Shown piece by piece: positions 52,948 through 61,850 of a stretch of DNA of 64,000 nucleotides. The translations under genes were made by a program, and so were the position numbers. How positions within the stretch are numbered: the stretch's first letter is position 1; each line of letters opens with the position of its first letter. The DNA is from Sphingomonas astaxanthinifaciens DSM 22298 (lineage in GTDB: Bacteria > Pseudomonadota > Alphaproteobacteria > Sphingomonadales > Sphingomonadaceae), in assembly GCF_000711715.1 (NCBI RefSeq), contig NZ_JONN01000001.1:1364001-1428000 (forward strand), in the 5' to 3' direction. The notes beneath the pieces were generated by a model. The model was not told where the DNA came from and made no database searches. It worked only from the letters and a program-made list of their open reading frames with translations.

Positions 52948-53017
52948 CGTTCGTGCCGAGCGAAGTCGAGGCACCCAAGCGCGAACGGCCCCTCGACTTC
53001 GCTCGGGACCAACGGAG
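52948..53017. repeat. Dispersed inverted repeat, family A copy 4, between hslV and hslU
   Basis: CGAGCGAAGTCGAG (about 52957-52970) pairs with CTCGACTTCGCTCG (about 52992-53005), flanked by 'cgttcgtgc' and 'ggaccaacggag'. The terminal ACGGAG (53012-53017) lies 7 bases before the TTG of hslU, the same spacing as copy 2 before the SDR gene. Confidence 0.85.
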
Positions 53018-53024
53018 CTCTACC

Positions 53025-54323
53025 TTGAATTCTGACCTGACCCCCAAGACCATCGTCGCCGCGCTGGACAACCACATCATCGGCCAGGCCGACGCCAAGC
53101 GCGCGGTCGCGGTCGCGCTTCGCAATCGCTGGCGGCGCCAGCAGCTCGGGCCCGAGCTGCGCGAGGAAGTCACGCCCAAGAACATCCTGATGATCGGGCC
53201 GACCGGATGCGGGAAGACCGAGATCAGCCGCCGATTGGCGAAGCTTGCCGACGCCCCCTTCGTAAAGGTCGAGGCGACCAAGTTCACCGAGGTCGGCTAC
53301 GTCGGGCGCGATGTCGAGCAGATTGCCCGCGATCTCGTCGAGGAAGCCGTCCGGCTCGAGAAGGAGCGCCGCCGCGAGCGGGTCCGCGCCGCCGCCGAGG
53401 AGGCGGCCATGGACCGGCTGCTCGACGCGCTGACCGGCAAGGGCTCGAGCGAAGCGACACGCGCCAGCTTCCGGGACCGCTTCTCCGACGGCAGCCTCGA
53501 CACCGCCGAGGTCGAGATCGAGGTCGCCGAGGCGCCGAATATGCCGTTCGACCTGCCGGGCCAGGGCGGGGTCGGCATGATCAATCTCAGCGAGATGATG
53601 TCGAAGGCGATGGGCAGACCGCCCAAGAAGCGGCGCAAGCTCAAGGTGCCGGCGGCCTTCGCCAAGCTGACCGAGGAAGAGGCCGACAAGCGCCTCGACC
53701 AGGACGACATCACCCGTGTCGCGCTGGCCGACGCCGAGGCCAACGGGATCGTCTTCCTCGACGAGATCGACAAGATCGCGGTCAGCGACGTGCGCGGCGG
53801 CTCGGTCAGCCGCGAAGGCGTCCAGCGCGACCTCCTGCCGCTGATCGAGGGGACGACGGTCGCGACCAAATATGGGCCGCTCAAGACCGACCACATCCTG
53901 TTCATCGCGAGCGGCGCCTTCCACGTCGCCAAGCCCGCCGACCTCCTGCCCGAGCTTCAGGGCCGGTTGCCGATCCGGGTCGAGCTGAAGGCGCTGACCG
54001 AGGGGGATTTCGTCCGGATCCTGTCGGCAACCCGCGCCAGCCTGACCGAGCAATATCGGGCGCTGCTGGCGACCGAGGGAGTGAGCATCACCTTTGCCGA
54101 CGAAGGCATCCGCGCGCTCGCCCGGATCGCCGCCGAGGTGAACGAGAGCGTCGAGAATATCGGCGCGCGGCGGCTTCAGACGGTGATGGAGAAACTGCTC
54201 GAAACCGTCAGCTTCGAGGCCGAGGACCGCAAGGGCGAAAGCCTCACCGTCGACGCGGCCTTCGTCGAATCGCAGCTCGCCGACCTTGCGCGCAACACCG
54301 ACCTCAGCCGCTACGTGCTCTGA
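53025..54323 (+). CDS. hslU: ATP-dependent protease ATPase subunit HslU
   Basis: AAA+ unfoldase feeding HslV. 432 residues: [20 protein letters not shown], Walker [16 protein letters not shown], pore loop GYVGRDVEQ, Walker [13 protein letters not shown], sensor region [12 protein letters not shown], and the C-terminal [11 protein letters not shown] that inserts into HslV. The intermediate domain is of normal length. The start is TTG at 53025 ([10 protein letters not shown]), with ACGGAG 7 bases upstream supplied by the repeat element. The frame runs further upstream through the repeat, but without similarity. Confidence 0.96.
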   Translation: MNSDLTPKTIVAALDNHIIGQADAKRAVAVALRNRWRRQQLGPELREEVTPKNILMIGPTGCGKTEISRRLAKLADAPFVKVEATKFTEVGYVGRDVEQIARDLVEEAVRLEKERRRERVRAAAEEAAMDRLLDALTGKGSSEATRASFRDRFSDGSLDTAEVEIEVAEAPNMPFDLPGQGGVGMINLSEMMSKAMGRPPKKRRKLKVPAAFAKLTEEEADKRLDQDDITRVALADAEANGIVFLDEIDKIAVSDVRGGSVSREGVQRDLLPLIEGTTVATKYGPLKTDHILFIASGAFHVAKPADLLPELQGRLPIRVELKALTEGDFVRILSATRASLTEQYRALLATEGVSITFADEGIRALARIAAEVNESVENIGARRLQTVMEKLLETVSFEAEDRKGESLTVDAAFVESQLADLARNTDLSRYVL

Positions 54324-54393
54324 TGTTCTTGTAATGTTCCGTCGCCTCGCGCATTCTCCCCGCCATCGAATCGAACGGCAGGGAGAATGGGCG

Positions 54394-54798
54394 ATGGCGG
54401 CGGAACAGGGCGGATGCCTGTGCGGAGCGATCCGCTTCGAGGTGCGCGACGGGGCCCAGCCGGTTCACCATGCGCTTTGCCATTGCCGCGACTGCCAGCG
54501 CGCCAGCGGCGCACCCGCCAACAGCTGGAGCCTGTTCGCGAAGGGCGGTGTGACAATCACCGGTGAACCGAAGGGCTATCGCAGCAGCGAACATGCGGAG
54601 CGCCAGTTCTGCGCCACCTGCGGGACCAGCCTGTTCTACCTCAACGACCAGATCTTCCCCGGCCAGATCGACATCCAGTCGGCGACCTTCGACAATCCCG
54701 ACGCCTTTCCGGTGCAGGGGCAGATCCAGACCGCCGAGCGGATCGGCTGGATGGGCCGGCTCGACAGCCTGCCCTCGTTCGAGCGCTATCCCGGCTGA
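54394..54798 (+). CDS. GFA family zinc-binding protein
   Basis: A 134-residue member of the GFA/CENP-V family, named after glutathione-dependent formaldehyde-activating enzyme. Zinc ligands GCLCGAIRFEV, CHCRDCQRASGA and FCATCGTSLFY give the usual seven-Cys pattern. Most members are of unknown activity. ATG 54394 is used because AGGGAGA lies about 7 bases upstream. The 3' end overlaps the opposite-strand DUF2459 gene by 13 bases. Confidence 0.9.
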   Translation: MAAEQGGCLCGAIRFEVRDGAQPVHHALCHCRDCQRASGAPANSWSLFAKGGVTITGEPKGYRSSEHAERQFCATCGTSLFYLNDQIFPGQIDIQSATFDNPDAFPVQGQIQTAERIGWMGRLDSLPSFERYPG

Positions 54799-55481
54799 GA
54801 CGAATCGGCGCGGCGGTAGCGCCAGGTGAGGCCCTCGACGAAGGGGGACCAGAGGCTGGTCTTCACGCCCGCAAGCCGGAGCTTGTCGGCGACCCACTGG
54901 TTGCAGGTCTGGACCGCGCTTGCCCGGCCGCGGCCGCGATAAAAGGCGTCGTCGTCGCCATAGCCCGGATGGTCGAGTCGCCGCGGCGGGCCGTCGAACT
55001 CGGCCCGGACCGCCGCCCACAGCCGGCGATATTCCTCGGGCCGCAGGCGGATCGCGACGAGGTCCCTGCCCGGTTCGGCGGTGCGATCGACGTGAAGCAC
55101 CCGCTCTCCCCCGGCCAGCGCATGAAAAGCGGTGGCGGCGGTAAGGTCGCGCCATGCGGGGGTGTCGAGATACACTCGCCGCTCACCCGCGCCGAAGCCG
55201 AACCAGCGTGCCTCGAACGGCGGCGCGGCGAAATCGCTCTCGGGAAGCAATGGCCGCCAGTCGAGGCCCTGCGCCCTTGCCGGCATCACGATGTCGGTGT
55301 GGACGCCGTTCGAGCGGAGATAGATGGTGGTCCCGTCCTCCGCCTCGCGCCAGTCGGCGTTCACGGGCACGAGCGCGCCGGCCAACGCCGCCCCAAGATA
55401 GAGAATCGGCACCGCCAGCACCGCGAGGAGAGCGCGGCCAAGCCAGCCCTTTCGCCTCTTTTGTCGCCCCCGCCGTGCCAC
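54786..55481 (-). CDS. DUF2459 family protein
   Basis: A 231-residue protein with a basic N-terminus (RRGRQKRRKG), one hydrophobic segment at about residues 15-35 (ALLAVLAVPILYLGAALAG) acting as signal anchor, and a periplasmic domain of the DUF2459/TIGR02117 type: TIYLRSNGVHTDIVMP, FGAGERRVYLDTPAW, VLHVDRTAEPG and QTCNQWVADKLRLAGV. The papain-like Cys/His arrangement suggests hydrolase ancestry, but activity is unknown. GTG 55481 is the start; anything further upstream would enter the divergent tRNA-Pro promoter. Confidence 0.8.
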   Translation of the reverse strand: MARRGRQKRRKGWLGRALLAVLAVPILYLGAALAGALVPVNADWREAEDGTTIYLRSNGVHTDIVMPARAQGLDWRPLLPESDFAAPPFEARWFGFGAGERRVYLDTPAWRDLTAATAFHALAGGERVLHVDRTAEPGRDLVAIRLRPEEYRRLWAAVRAEFDGPPRRLDHPGYGDDDAFYRGRGRASAVQTCNQWVADKLRLAGVKTSLWSPFVEGLTWRYRRADSSQPG

Positions 55482-55497
55482 CCTTGTCCGTCTCGCC

Positions 55498-55526
55498 TTG
55501 CCTATTCGTTCGGCGCTGACTATCTG
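55498..55526 (+). promoter_or_regulatory. Promoter of tRNA-Pro and probably yajC-secD-secF
   Basis: -35 TTGCCT (55498-55503), 17-base spacer, -10 TATCTG (55521-55526), start expected near 55533, about 30 bases before the tRNA. The -10 is identical to that of the rpsM promoter. It is divergent from the DUF2459 gene, whose GTG is 17 bases away. Confidence 0.65.
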
Positions 55527-55563
55527 CGCCGCTCGTCGCCCGACGCAAGGGCGGCACTTCGGT

Positions 55564-55640
55564 CGGGGCGTAGCGCAGCCTGGTAGCGCATCACACTGGG
55601 GGTGTGGGGGTCGCTGGTTCGAATCCAGTCGCCCCGACCA
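55564..55640 (+). tRNA. tRNA-Pro (anticodon GGG)
   Basis: 77 bases including CCA. Acceptor CGGGGCG/CGCCCCG then ACCA, D arm GCGCAGCCTGGTAGCGC, anticodon stem TCACA/TGTGG with loop CTGGGGG (GGG anticodon), and TpsiC arm CTGGTTCGAATCCAG. yajC begins 33 bases after the CCA, with no terminator between, so the tRNA is probably processed from the sec operon transcript. Confidence 0.95.
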
Positions 55641-55673
55641 TTTCTTCTTCGCTTTGAAAGTCCAGTCCACGCG

Positions 55674-56018
55674 ATGCCCGACTTGAGCCTGATCCTCGCC
55701 GCAGCCGCTGCTCCAGCCGCTCCGTCCGGTGCGACCGCCTTCCTGATCCAGACTTTCCCCTTCCTGCTGATCTTCGTGATCTTCTATTTCCTGATGATCC
55801 GCCCGCAGCAGAAGCGCGTGCGCGAGCATCAGGCGATGATCGACGCGGTCAAGAAGGGTGACGACGTGATCACCGCCGGCGGAATCCGCGGCCGGGTGAC
55901 CCGGGTCGTCGACGAGCGCGAGGTCGAGGTCGAGATCGCACAGGGCGTTAAGGTCCGTGTGGTGAAGTCGACCCTGACCCAGATCCTCGGCGCCCCGACC
56001 AAGCAAGCGAACGACTGA
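55674..56018 (+). CDS. yajC: Preprotein translocase subunit YajC
   Basis: Small single-span partner of SecDF, 114 residues: an N-terminal Ala-rich stretch, the membrane segment FPFLLIFVIFYFLMIRPQQ (about 28-46), and a cytoplasmic domain (KKGDDVITAGGIRGRVTRV, with VVKSTLTQIL). The TGA overlaps the secD start (TGATG). No obvious SD precedes ATG 55674 (GTCCACGCG); the weak site could reflect low expression. Confidence 0.95.
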   Translation: MPDLSLILAAAAAPAAPSGATAFLIQTFPFLLIFVIFYFLMIRPQQKRVREHQAMIDAVKKGDDVITAGGIRGRVTRVVDEREVEVEIAQGVKVRVVKSTLTQILGAPTKQAND

Positions 56019-57610
56019 TGTTCGATCCGCCGAAGTGGAAGATCTGGACGATCTTCCTCGCGATCGCCCTCGGCGTCGCCTTCGCCATTCCGAGTTTCTT
56101 TCCGCGCAGCGAAGTCGCCACCTGGCCGAAGTTCGCCCCGCGGACCCAGATCGCCTACGGGCTCGACCTTGCCGGCGGCAGCCAGCTGCTGCTCGAAGCC
56201 GACCTTGCCGACGCCACCCGCCAGCGGCTCGCCGCCATGGAGGACAGCGTTTCCCAGGAGCTTCGGCGCGAGCCGCGGATCCAGGCCGGCGACATCTCGG
56301 TCGCCAACGGCCAGCTGAGCTTCATGCTGCGCGACCCCACCCAGCTCGACGCTGCGGTGGAGCGGGTCCGCACCCTGACCCAGGGCGTCGGCCTGACCGG
56401 CACCCGCACCTGGAACGTCAGCACCCAGGACGGCAACCGGGTCATCATGGTCCCGACACCCGAGGGCAATGCCCAGGCGGTCAAGGAAGCGATGACCGTC
56501 GCCCGCGACGTCGTCCGCCGCCGCATCGATCCGTCGGGCACCCGCGAAGTCACCGTCATCAATCAGGGCTCGAACCGGATCCTGGTGCAGGTCCCGGGGA
56601 TCGACGATCCCGAGGCGCTGAAGCGCCTGATCGGCCAGACCGCCCGGCTCGAGTTCAAGCTGGTCGACCAGCGCGCCGATCCGGCCCAGGTCGCGCAGGG
56701 CCGCGCGCCCGCCGGCAGCCAGGTCCTGCCGATGGCCGATGGCCAGGGCAATATCGCAGTCCAGCGCCGCGTGATGGTCTCGGGCGAGCAGATCGCCAGC
56801 GCGCAGCAGACCTTCGACCAGCAGACCGGCGCGCCCAACATCACCATCCGCTTCGATTCGGCCGGCGCCAAGCGCTTCGGCCGGACCACGACCGAGAATG
56901 TCGGCAAGCCCTTCGCCATCATTCTCGACAACAAGGTGCTGTCGGCGCCCAACATCAACGAGCCGATCCTCGGCGGCACCGCAACCATCAGCGGCGGCTT
57001 CACGGTCGAGACGGCCAACGAGCTCGCCATCTCGCTGTCCTCGGGCAAGCTGCCGGTGAAGCTCGATCCGATCGAGGAGCGGACCGTGTCGCCCGACCTC
57101 GGCAAGGATTCGATCCAGTCGGGCCTGATCGCCTCGGCCATCGCGATCTTCGCGGTGATGTTCTTCATGGTCATCACCTATGGCCGCTTCGGCTGGTATG
57201 CGAACCTCGGGCTCGTCATCAACGCGCTGCTGATCCTCGGCATCATGGGGATCTTCGGCTCGGCGCTGACGCTGCCGGGCATCGCGGGCTTCGTGCTGAC
57301 GATCGGTGCGGCGGTCGACGCCAACGTGCTGATCAACGAGCGCATCCGCGAGGAGCAGCGGCGCGGCCGCAAGATCCTCGACGCGATCGAGACCGGTTAC
57401 AAGGAAGCCTCCACCGCCATCTTCGACGCCAACATCACCAACGTCATCGCCGCCGCGCTGATGTGGTATTTCGGCTCGGGCCCCGTGCGCGGCTTCGCCA
57501 TCGTCCTCCTGATCGGCATCGTCACCTCGGTCTTCACCGCGGTGAACTTCACGCGCCTGCTGGTCGCCCTGTGGGTCCGCAAGAACCGCCCGCGCGAACT
57601 GCATATCTGA
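56018..57610 (+). CDS. secD: Protein translocase subunit SecD
   Basis: Uses the proton gradient to complete protein export through SecYEG. 530 residues with six membrane segments: TM1 (IFLAIALGVAFAIPSF), the family motif YGLDLAGGSQLLLEADL, the large periplasmic P1 domain (about residues 60-350), and five C-terminal helices including AVMFFMVITYGRFGWYANL, TIGAAVDANVLINERIREE and FGSGPVRGFAIVLLIGIV. 11 bases separate it from secF. Confidence 0.97.
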   Translation: MFDPPKWKIWTIFLAIALGVAFAIPSFFPRSEVATWPKFAPRTQIAYGLDLAGGSQLLLEADLADATRQRLAAMEDSVSQELRREPRIQAGDISVANGQLSFMLRDPTQLDAAVERVRTLTQGVGLTGTRTWNVSTQDGNRVIMVPTPEGNAQAVKEAMTVARDVVRRRIDPSGTREVTVINQGSNRILVQVPGIDDPEALKRLIGQTARLEFKLVDQRADPAQVAQGRAPAGSQVLPMADGQGNIAVQRRVMVSGEQIASAQQTFDQQTGAPNITIRFDSAGAKRFGRTTTENVGKPFAIILDNKVLSAPNINEPILGGTATISGGFTVETANELAISLSSGKLPVKLDPIEERTVSPDLGKDSIQSGLIASAIAIFAVMFFMVITYGRFGWYANLGLVINALLILGIMGIFGSALTLPGIAGFVLTIGAAVDANVLINERIREEQRRGRKILDAIETGYKEASTAIFDANITNVIAAALMWYFGSGPVRGFAIVLLIGIVTSVFTAVNFTRLLVALWVRKNRPRELHI

Positions 57611-57621
57611 GGCGCTGACCC

Positions 57622-58584
57622 ATGAAACTGCTCAAGCTCGTTCCCGACAACACCAACATCGACTTCATGCGGGTGCGCAACATCGCGCTCGTGCTGTCGA
57701 TCCTGGTGACCATCGCCAGCCTGTCGCTGGTGGCGGTCAAGGGGCTCAACCTCGGGATCGACTTCGTCGGTGGCCAGGTCGTTCGCGCGACCTTCGCCCA
57801 GCCGGTCAACATCGAGGACCTGCGCGGCCGCATCAACGCGCTCGAGGTCGGCGAGGCGAGCATCCAAGACTTTGGCGACAGCCGCACCTACCAGGTGCGC
57901 CTGCCGAGCCCGCCGGGCGATCCCGCCGCCTCGGCCCGGATCATCGGCCAGGTCCGCGGCACGCTCGAGAAGAACTATCCGGGCGTGAAGGTCGGTGCCG
58001 GCGAGGCGGTGTCGGGCAAGGTGTCAGGCGAGCTTGCCCGCGACGGCCTGCTCGCAATCAGCCTCGCGATGCTGGGCATCGCCATCTACATCTGGTTCCG
58101 GTTCGAATGGCAGTTCGGCGTCGGCGCCCTGGTCACCCTGTTCCACGACGTCTCGATGGTGCTCGGCTTCTTCGCGCTGACCCAGCTCCAGGTCGACCTC
58201 AACATCGTCGCGGCCTTCCTCGCGATCGTCGGCTATTCGCTCAACGATACCGTCGTCATCTACGACCGGATCCGCGAGAATCTGCGCAAGTATCGCAAGA
58301 TGCAGATGCTGCAGATGCTCAACCTGTCGCTGAACGAGACGCTGTCGCGCACCATCGTCACCTCGGGCTCGATCATGCTCGCGCTGGCGATGCTGCTGAT
58401 CTTCGGTCCGGACGTCATCTTCGGCCTGACGATCGCGATCCTGCTCGGCACCTTCGTCGGCACTTATTCGTCGATCTACATCTCGGCGCCGATCCTGGTC
58501 TGGCTGGGGGTTCGTCCCGACAGCTTCCTCAAGGCCGAAGACAAGGCACCGGCGGTGGCCGGCGGCGACGGCGCGGTGGTGTAA
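57622..58584 (+). CDS. secF: Protein translocase subunit SecF
   Basis: Partner of SecD, 320 residues with six membrane segments. The motif LNLGIDFVGGQVVRATF follows TM1, and the C-terminal half has FFALTQLQVDLNIVAAFL, the D/N-rich AIVGYSLNDTVVIYDRIREN and TSGSIMLALAMLLIFG. A small Ala/Gly-rich tail (AVAGGDGAVV) ends the protein. ATG 57622 has GAGGCG upstream, at the end of secD. Confidence 0.97.
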   Translation: MKLLKLVPDNTNIDFMRVRNIALVLSILVTIASLSLVAVKGLNLGIDFVGGQVVRATFAQPVNIEDLRGRINALEVGEASIQDFGDSRTYQVRLPSPPGDPAASARIIGQVRGTLEKNYPGVKVGAGEAVSGKVSGELARDGLLAISLAMLGIAIYIWFRFEWQFGVGALVTLFHDVSMVLGFFALTQLQVDLNIVAAFLAIVGYSLNDTVVIYDRIRENLRKYRKMQMLQMLNLSLNETLSRTIVTSGSIMLALAMLLIFGPDVIFGLTIAILLGTFVGTYSSIYISAPILVWLGVRPDSFLKAEDKAPAVAGGDGAVV

Positions 58585-58652
58585 GGCGGCGTTCAGACGA
58601 CCGCCTCCATCTCCGCTTGGCCTCCCCTTTCGACTGTCCTAGAAGGCCGCTC

Positions 58653-59447
58653 ATGCTGAAGCCCTCCCGTCCGTTACTCGTCCTCCTGACCCTTGCGGTG
58701 GCGCTGCCCGTCGCGGGGTGCGCCCGTAACCGGACCAAGGCCGACACCGCCTATGTCGCGCGCGACGTCAACACGCTCTACGCGCTCGCCAAGAGCCGGC
58801 TCGACCGCCGCGACTACCAGCAGGCGGCCAAGATCTTCGACGAGGTCGAGCGCCAGCATCCCTATTCGGTCTGGGCCCGCCGCGCGCAGCTGATGAGCGC
58901 GTTCAGCTATTACATGGGCGAGCAATATCCCGACGCGGTCAGCTCGGCCCAGCGCTTCCTGACGATCCACCCGGGCAACAAGGACGCGCCCTACGCGAAC
59001 TATCTGATCGCGATGAGCTACTACAACCAGATCTCGGACGTGACCCGCGACCAGAAGATCACCGGCCAGTCGAAGGACGCCTTCGAGGAGCTCATCCGCC
59101 GCTATCCCGAAAGCCGCTATGCGGCCGATGCGCGGCTCAAGCTTGACCTCATCAACGACCAGCTCGCCGGCAAGGAAATGGAAGTCGGGCGCTACTACCA
59201 GCGCTCGGGCAACTGGCTCGCCAGCGTCAATCGCTTCCGTGAGGTGGTCGACAAGTATCAGACCACCACCCACGCGCCTGAAGCGCTGATGCGGCTGACC
59301 GAGAGCTATCTCGCGCTCGGCATTCCCGACGAGGCGGTCAAGTCCGCCGCCGTGCTCGGCCGCAACTACCCCGGCACGGTCTGGTACGAGCGTGCCTACG
59401 CCCTGATCCGCAAGCACGTGCCCAACGCGCCGCAGAGCGCGGCCTGA
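58653..59447 (+). CDS. bamD: Outer membrane protein assembly factor BamD
   Basis: Essential lipoprotein of the BAM complex. 264 residues: signal peptide and lipobox LPVAGC (Cys about 23), then five TPR-like helical hairpins (LYALAKSRLDRRDYQQAAKIF, FLTIHPGNKDAPYANYLIAMS, ELIRRYPESRYAADARLKLD, SVNRFREVVDKYQTTTHAPEAL). The position upstream of recN is conserved in sphingomonads and other alphaproteobacteria. A 68-base gap to secF contains TTGGCC-N17-TAGAAG, a possible but weak promoter. Confidence 0.96.
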   Translation: MLKPSRPLLVLLTLAVALPVAGCARNRTKADTAYVARDVNTLYALAKSRLDRRDYQQAAKIFDEVERQHPYSVWARRAQLMSAFSYYMGEQYPDAVSSAQRFLTIHPGNKDAPYANYLIAMSYYNQISDVTRDQKITGQSKDAFEELIRRYPESRYAADARLKLDLINDQLAGKEMEVGRYYQRSGNWLASVNRFREVVDKYQTTTHAPEALMRLTESYLALGIPDEAVKSAAVLGRNYPGTVWYERAYALIRKHVPNAPQSAA

Positions 59448-59469
59448 CGGAGGGCCGGGGGCCCGCGCC

Positions 59470-61122
59470 ATGCTGAGGCAGCTCGTCATCCGTGACGTGG
59501 TGCTGATCGACCGGCTGACCCTCGACTTCGGGGAAGGGCTCGGCGTCCTCACCGGCGAGACCGGCGCGGGCAAGTCGATCCTGCTCGATTCGCTCGGTCT
59601 CGCGCTCGGCATGCGCGCCGACAGCGGCCTCGTCCGGGCCGGGCAGGACGGTGCCGCGGTCACTGCCGAATTCGAACTTGGTGCCGACCATCCCGCGCTC
59701 GGCCTGCTCGACGAGGCCGGGGTCGACCGCGACGGCGACGAGCCGCTTATCTTCCGCCGTACGCTCAAGGCCGATGGCGGCAGCCGCGCCTTCCTCGCCG
59801 GGGCTCCCGTTCCCGCCGCGACCCTGCGCGAGATCGGATCGAGCCTGGTCGAGATTCATGGCCAGCACGACGATCGCGGCCTGCTCAATCCCAAGGGCCA
59901 TCGCGCGATGCTCGACAGCTTCGGCCGGGTCGACACCGCGCCCGTCGCGCGGGCCTGGACCCGGCTTACCGACCTTCGCCAGGAACTGGACCAGCTCCGC
60001 CGAAAGCAGGACGATGCCGACCGCGACCGCGAGTTCCTCGAGCATAGCGTCGCGGAATTGCGCAAGCTCGAGCCCGAGGAAGGCGAGGAGCAGGCGCTGG
60101 CCGACAAGCGCGCGGCGATGAAACAGTTCGCGCGGATCGCCGACGATCTCGACGGGCTGCAGGGGCTGTTCACGGGCTCCGAGGGCGGGCTGTCGCAGCT
60201 TCGCCAGGCCGCCCGTCGGCTCGAACGGATCACCGATGCCCATCCCCTGCTGGCAGAGGCGCTCGCCGCGCTCGACCGCGCGATCATCGATGCCAGCGAG
60301 GCCGAGGACAAGGTGGAACGCGCACGGGGAGAGCTCGATTTCTCGCCTGACGACCTCGAGGCGGCCGAGGCCCGGCTGTTCGAGCTTCGCGGTCTTGCCC
60401 GCAAGCATCGGGTCGAGCCCGACCAGCTGCCCCAGCTGCTGAGGCAGATGGAGGAAGCGCTCGACACGGCCGAGGGCGGATCCGCACGGATCGCCGAGCT
60501 CGAGCGCGCGCTCGACGTCGCCGAAAGCGACTATGCCGCCGCCGCTGCCGCTCTCACCGAGACCCGCGCAGTCGCCGCCGCGCGGCTGGACGCAGCGGTC
60601 GCGGCCGAACTCGCCCCCTTGAAGCTCGAGGCCGCGCGCTTCCGTACCGTGGTCGCGCCGGGCGAACCCGGACCCAATGGTGCCGACCGGGTCGAGTTCG
60701 AGGTCTCGACCAATCCCGGCGCCCCGTTCGGCGCGCTGATCAGGATTGCCTCGGGCGGCGAACTGTCGCGCTTCATCCTCGCCTTGAAGGTCGCCTTGGC
60801 CGAGGAAGGCAGCGCCTCGACCATGATCTTCGACGAGATCGACCGTGGGGTCGGCGGGGCGGTGGCGAGCGCGATCGGCGAGCGGCTCGCGCGGCTGGCG
60901 CAGCGCAGCCAGCTCCTCGTCGTCACCCACAGCCCGCAGGTCGCCGCCCGCGCGGCGCATCATTACCGGATAGAGAAGAACCACGGCGAGGACGGCACCC
61001 GGACCACGGTGCGCCTGCTCTCGCCCGACGAGCGGCGCGAGGAGATTGCGCGGATGCTGTCAGGCGCCGCAGTCACCGACGAGGCGCGGGCGCAGGCCGC
61101 GCGGCTGCTCGAAACTGCCTGA
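59470..61122 (+). CDS. recN: DNA repair protein RecN
   Basis: SMC-like ATPase for double-strand break repair. 550 residues: Walker A VLTGETGAGKSILLDSLGLAL, Q-loop region EIHGQHDDRGLLNPKGH, two coiled-coil arms (about residues 155-360, rich in Glu/Arg/Ala), signature IRIASGGELSRFILALK and Walker B STMIFDEIDRGVGGAVASAIG. It lies 22 bases after bamD, so probably in the same transcript; no GTTC-N7-GTTC LexA box is visible in front of it. Confidence 0.96.
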   Translation: MLRQLVIRDVVLIDRLTLDFGEGLGVLTGETGAGKSILLDSLGLALGMRADSGLVRAGQDGAAVTAEFELGADHPALGLLDEAGVDRDGDEPLIFRRTLKADGGSRAFLAGAPVPAATLREIGSSLVEIHGQHDDRGLLNPKGHRAMLDSFGRVDTAPVARAWTRLTDLRQELDQLRRKQDDADRDREFLEHSVAELRKLEPEEGEEQALADKRAAMKQFARIADDLDGLQGLFTGSEGGLSQLRQAARRLERITDAHPLLAEALAALDRAIIDASEAEDKVERARGELDFSPDDLEAAEARLFELRGLARKHRVEPDQLPQLLRQMEEALDTAEGGSARIAELERALDVAESDYAAAAAALTETRAVAAARLDAAVAAELAPLKLEAARFRTVVAPGEPGPNGADRVEFEVSTNPGAPFGALIRIASGGELSRFILALKVALAEEGSASTMIFDEIDRGVGGAVASAIGERLARLAQRSQLLVVTHSPQVAARAAHHYRIEKNHGEDGTRTTVRLLSPDERREEIARMLSGAAVTDEARAQAARLLETA

Positions 61123-61138
61123 GGACAGGGAACGCATC

Positions 61139-61849
61139 ATGACCGAACGGACCATCACGCACGACTTCAGGGGCGAGGCGTTGGAAAGCATCTTCGTCGA
61201 CACCGGCGGAGCGGCGCGCGGTACGGTCATCATCGTGCCGACGGTCGCCGCGATCAGCGACCTCGAGCTGCGCTTCGCCCGCGATCTTGTCGAGCGGGGC
61301 TATCATTGCCTCATCGCCGACTTGTGGGGGCGCCGCTTCAGCCTGCCCGACGAGCGCGACGTCGCCTTCGCGCACATGGGCCGCCTCAAGGGCGACCGCG
61401 CCGCGCTGCGCGACCGGCTGCTCGCCATCGTCGATGTCGCGAAGGCGCAGGACGGGGTCGACCCGGCCCGGATCGCGGCAATCGGCTTTTGCTTCGGCGG
61501 GCTGTGCGTGCTCGACCTCGCCCGCTCAGGGATCGACATCGCCGGGGTCGCGAGCTTCCACGGCCTGTTCGATGCGCCCGGCCTGCCGCCGCAGCCGATC
61601 AGGGCCAAGGTCGTCGCCTATCACGGCTGGAACGATCCGATGGTCCCGCCCGAGGCGGTGGTCGCACTCGCCGCCGAGCTCACGCAAGCCGGCGCCGACT
61701 GGCAAATCCATGGCTATGGCAATGTCGGCCACGGCTTCACCAATACCCATGCCGACCGCATCGGCGTGCCCGGGGTCGCCTACAACCAGCTGGCCGCGCG
61801 CCGTAGCTGGACCGCGCTCGCCGATTATCTGGACGAATTGTTCGGCTGA
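61139..61849 (+). CDS. Dienelactone hydrolase family protein
   Basis: Alpha/beta hydrolase of 236 residues: VIIVPTVAAISDLELRFARDL, DLWGRRFSLPD, nucleophile Cys in IAAIGFCFGGLCVLDLA (the DLH family's Cys instead of Ser), Asp in YHGWNDPMVPPEAV and His in GYGNVGHGFTN. The family covers carboxymethylenebutenolidase and other esterases; the substrate is unknown. ATG 61139 follows GGACAGGGA. It is 16 bases downstream of recN and just ahead of the DUF1697 gene. Confidence 0.88.
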   Translation: MTERTITHDFRGEALESIFVDTGGAARGTVIIVPTVAAISDLELRFARDLVERGYHCLIADLWGRRFSLPDERDVAFAHMGRLKGDRAALRDRLLAIVDVAKAQDGVDPARIAAIGFCFGGLCVLDLARSGIDIAGVASFHGLFDAPGLPPQPIRAKVVAYHGWNDPMVPPEAVVALAAELTQAGADWQIHGYGNVGHGFTNTHADRIGVPGVAYNQLAARRSWTALADYLDELFG

Positions 61850-61850
61850 A

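Noticed and set aside
59448..59470. SOS (LexA) control site before recN
   Set aside because: No GTTC-N7-GTTC is visible in the 22-base gap or near the end of bamD.
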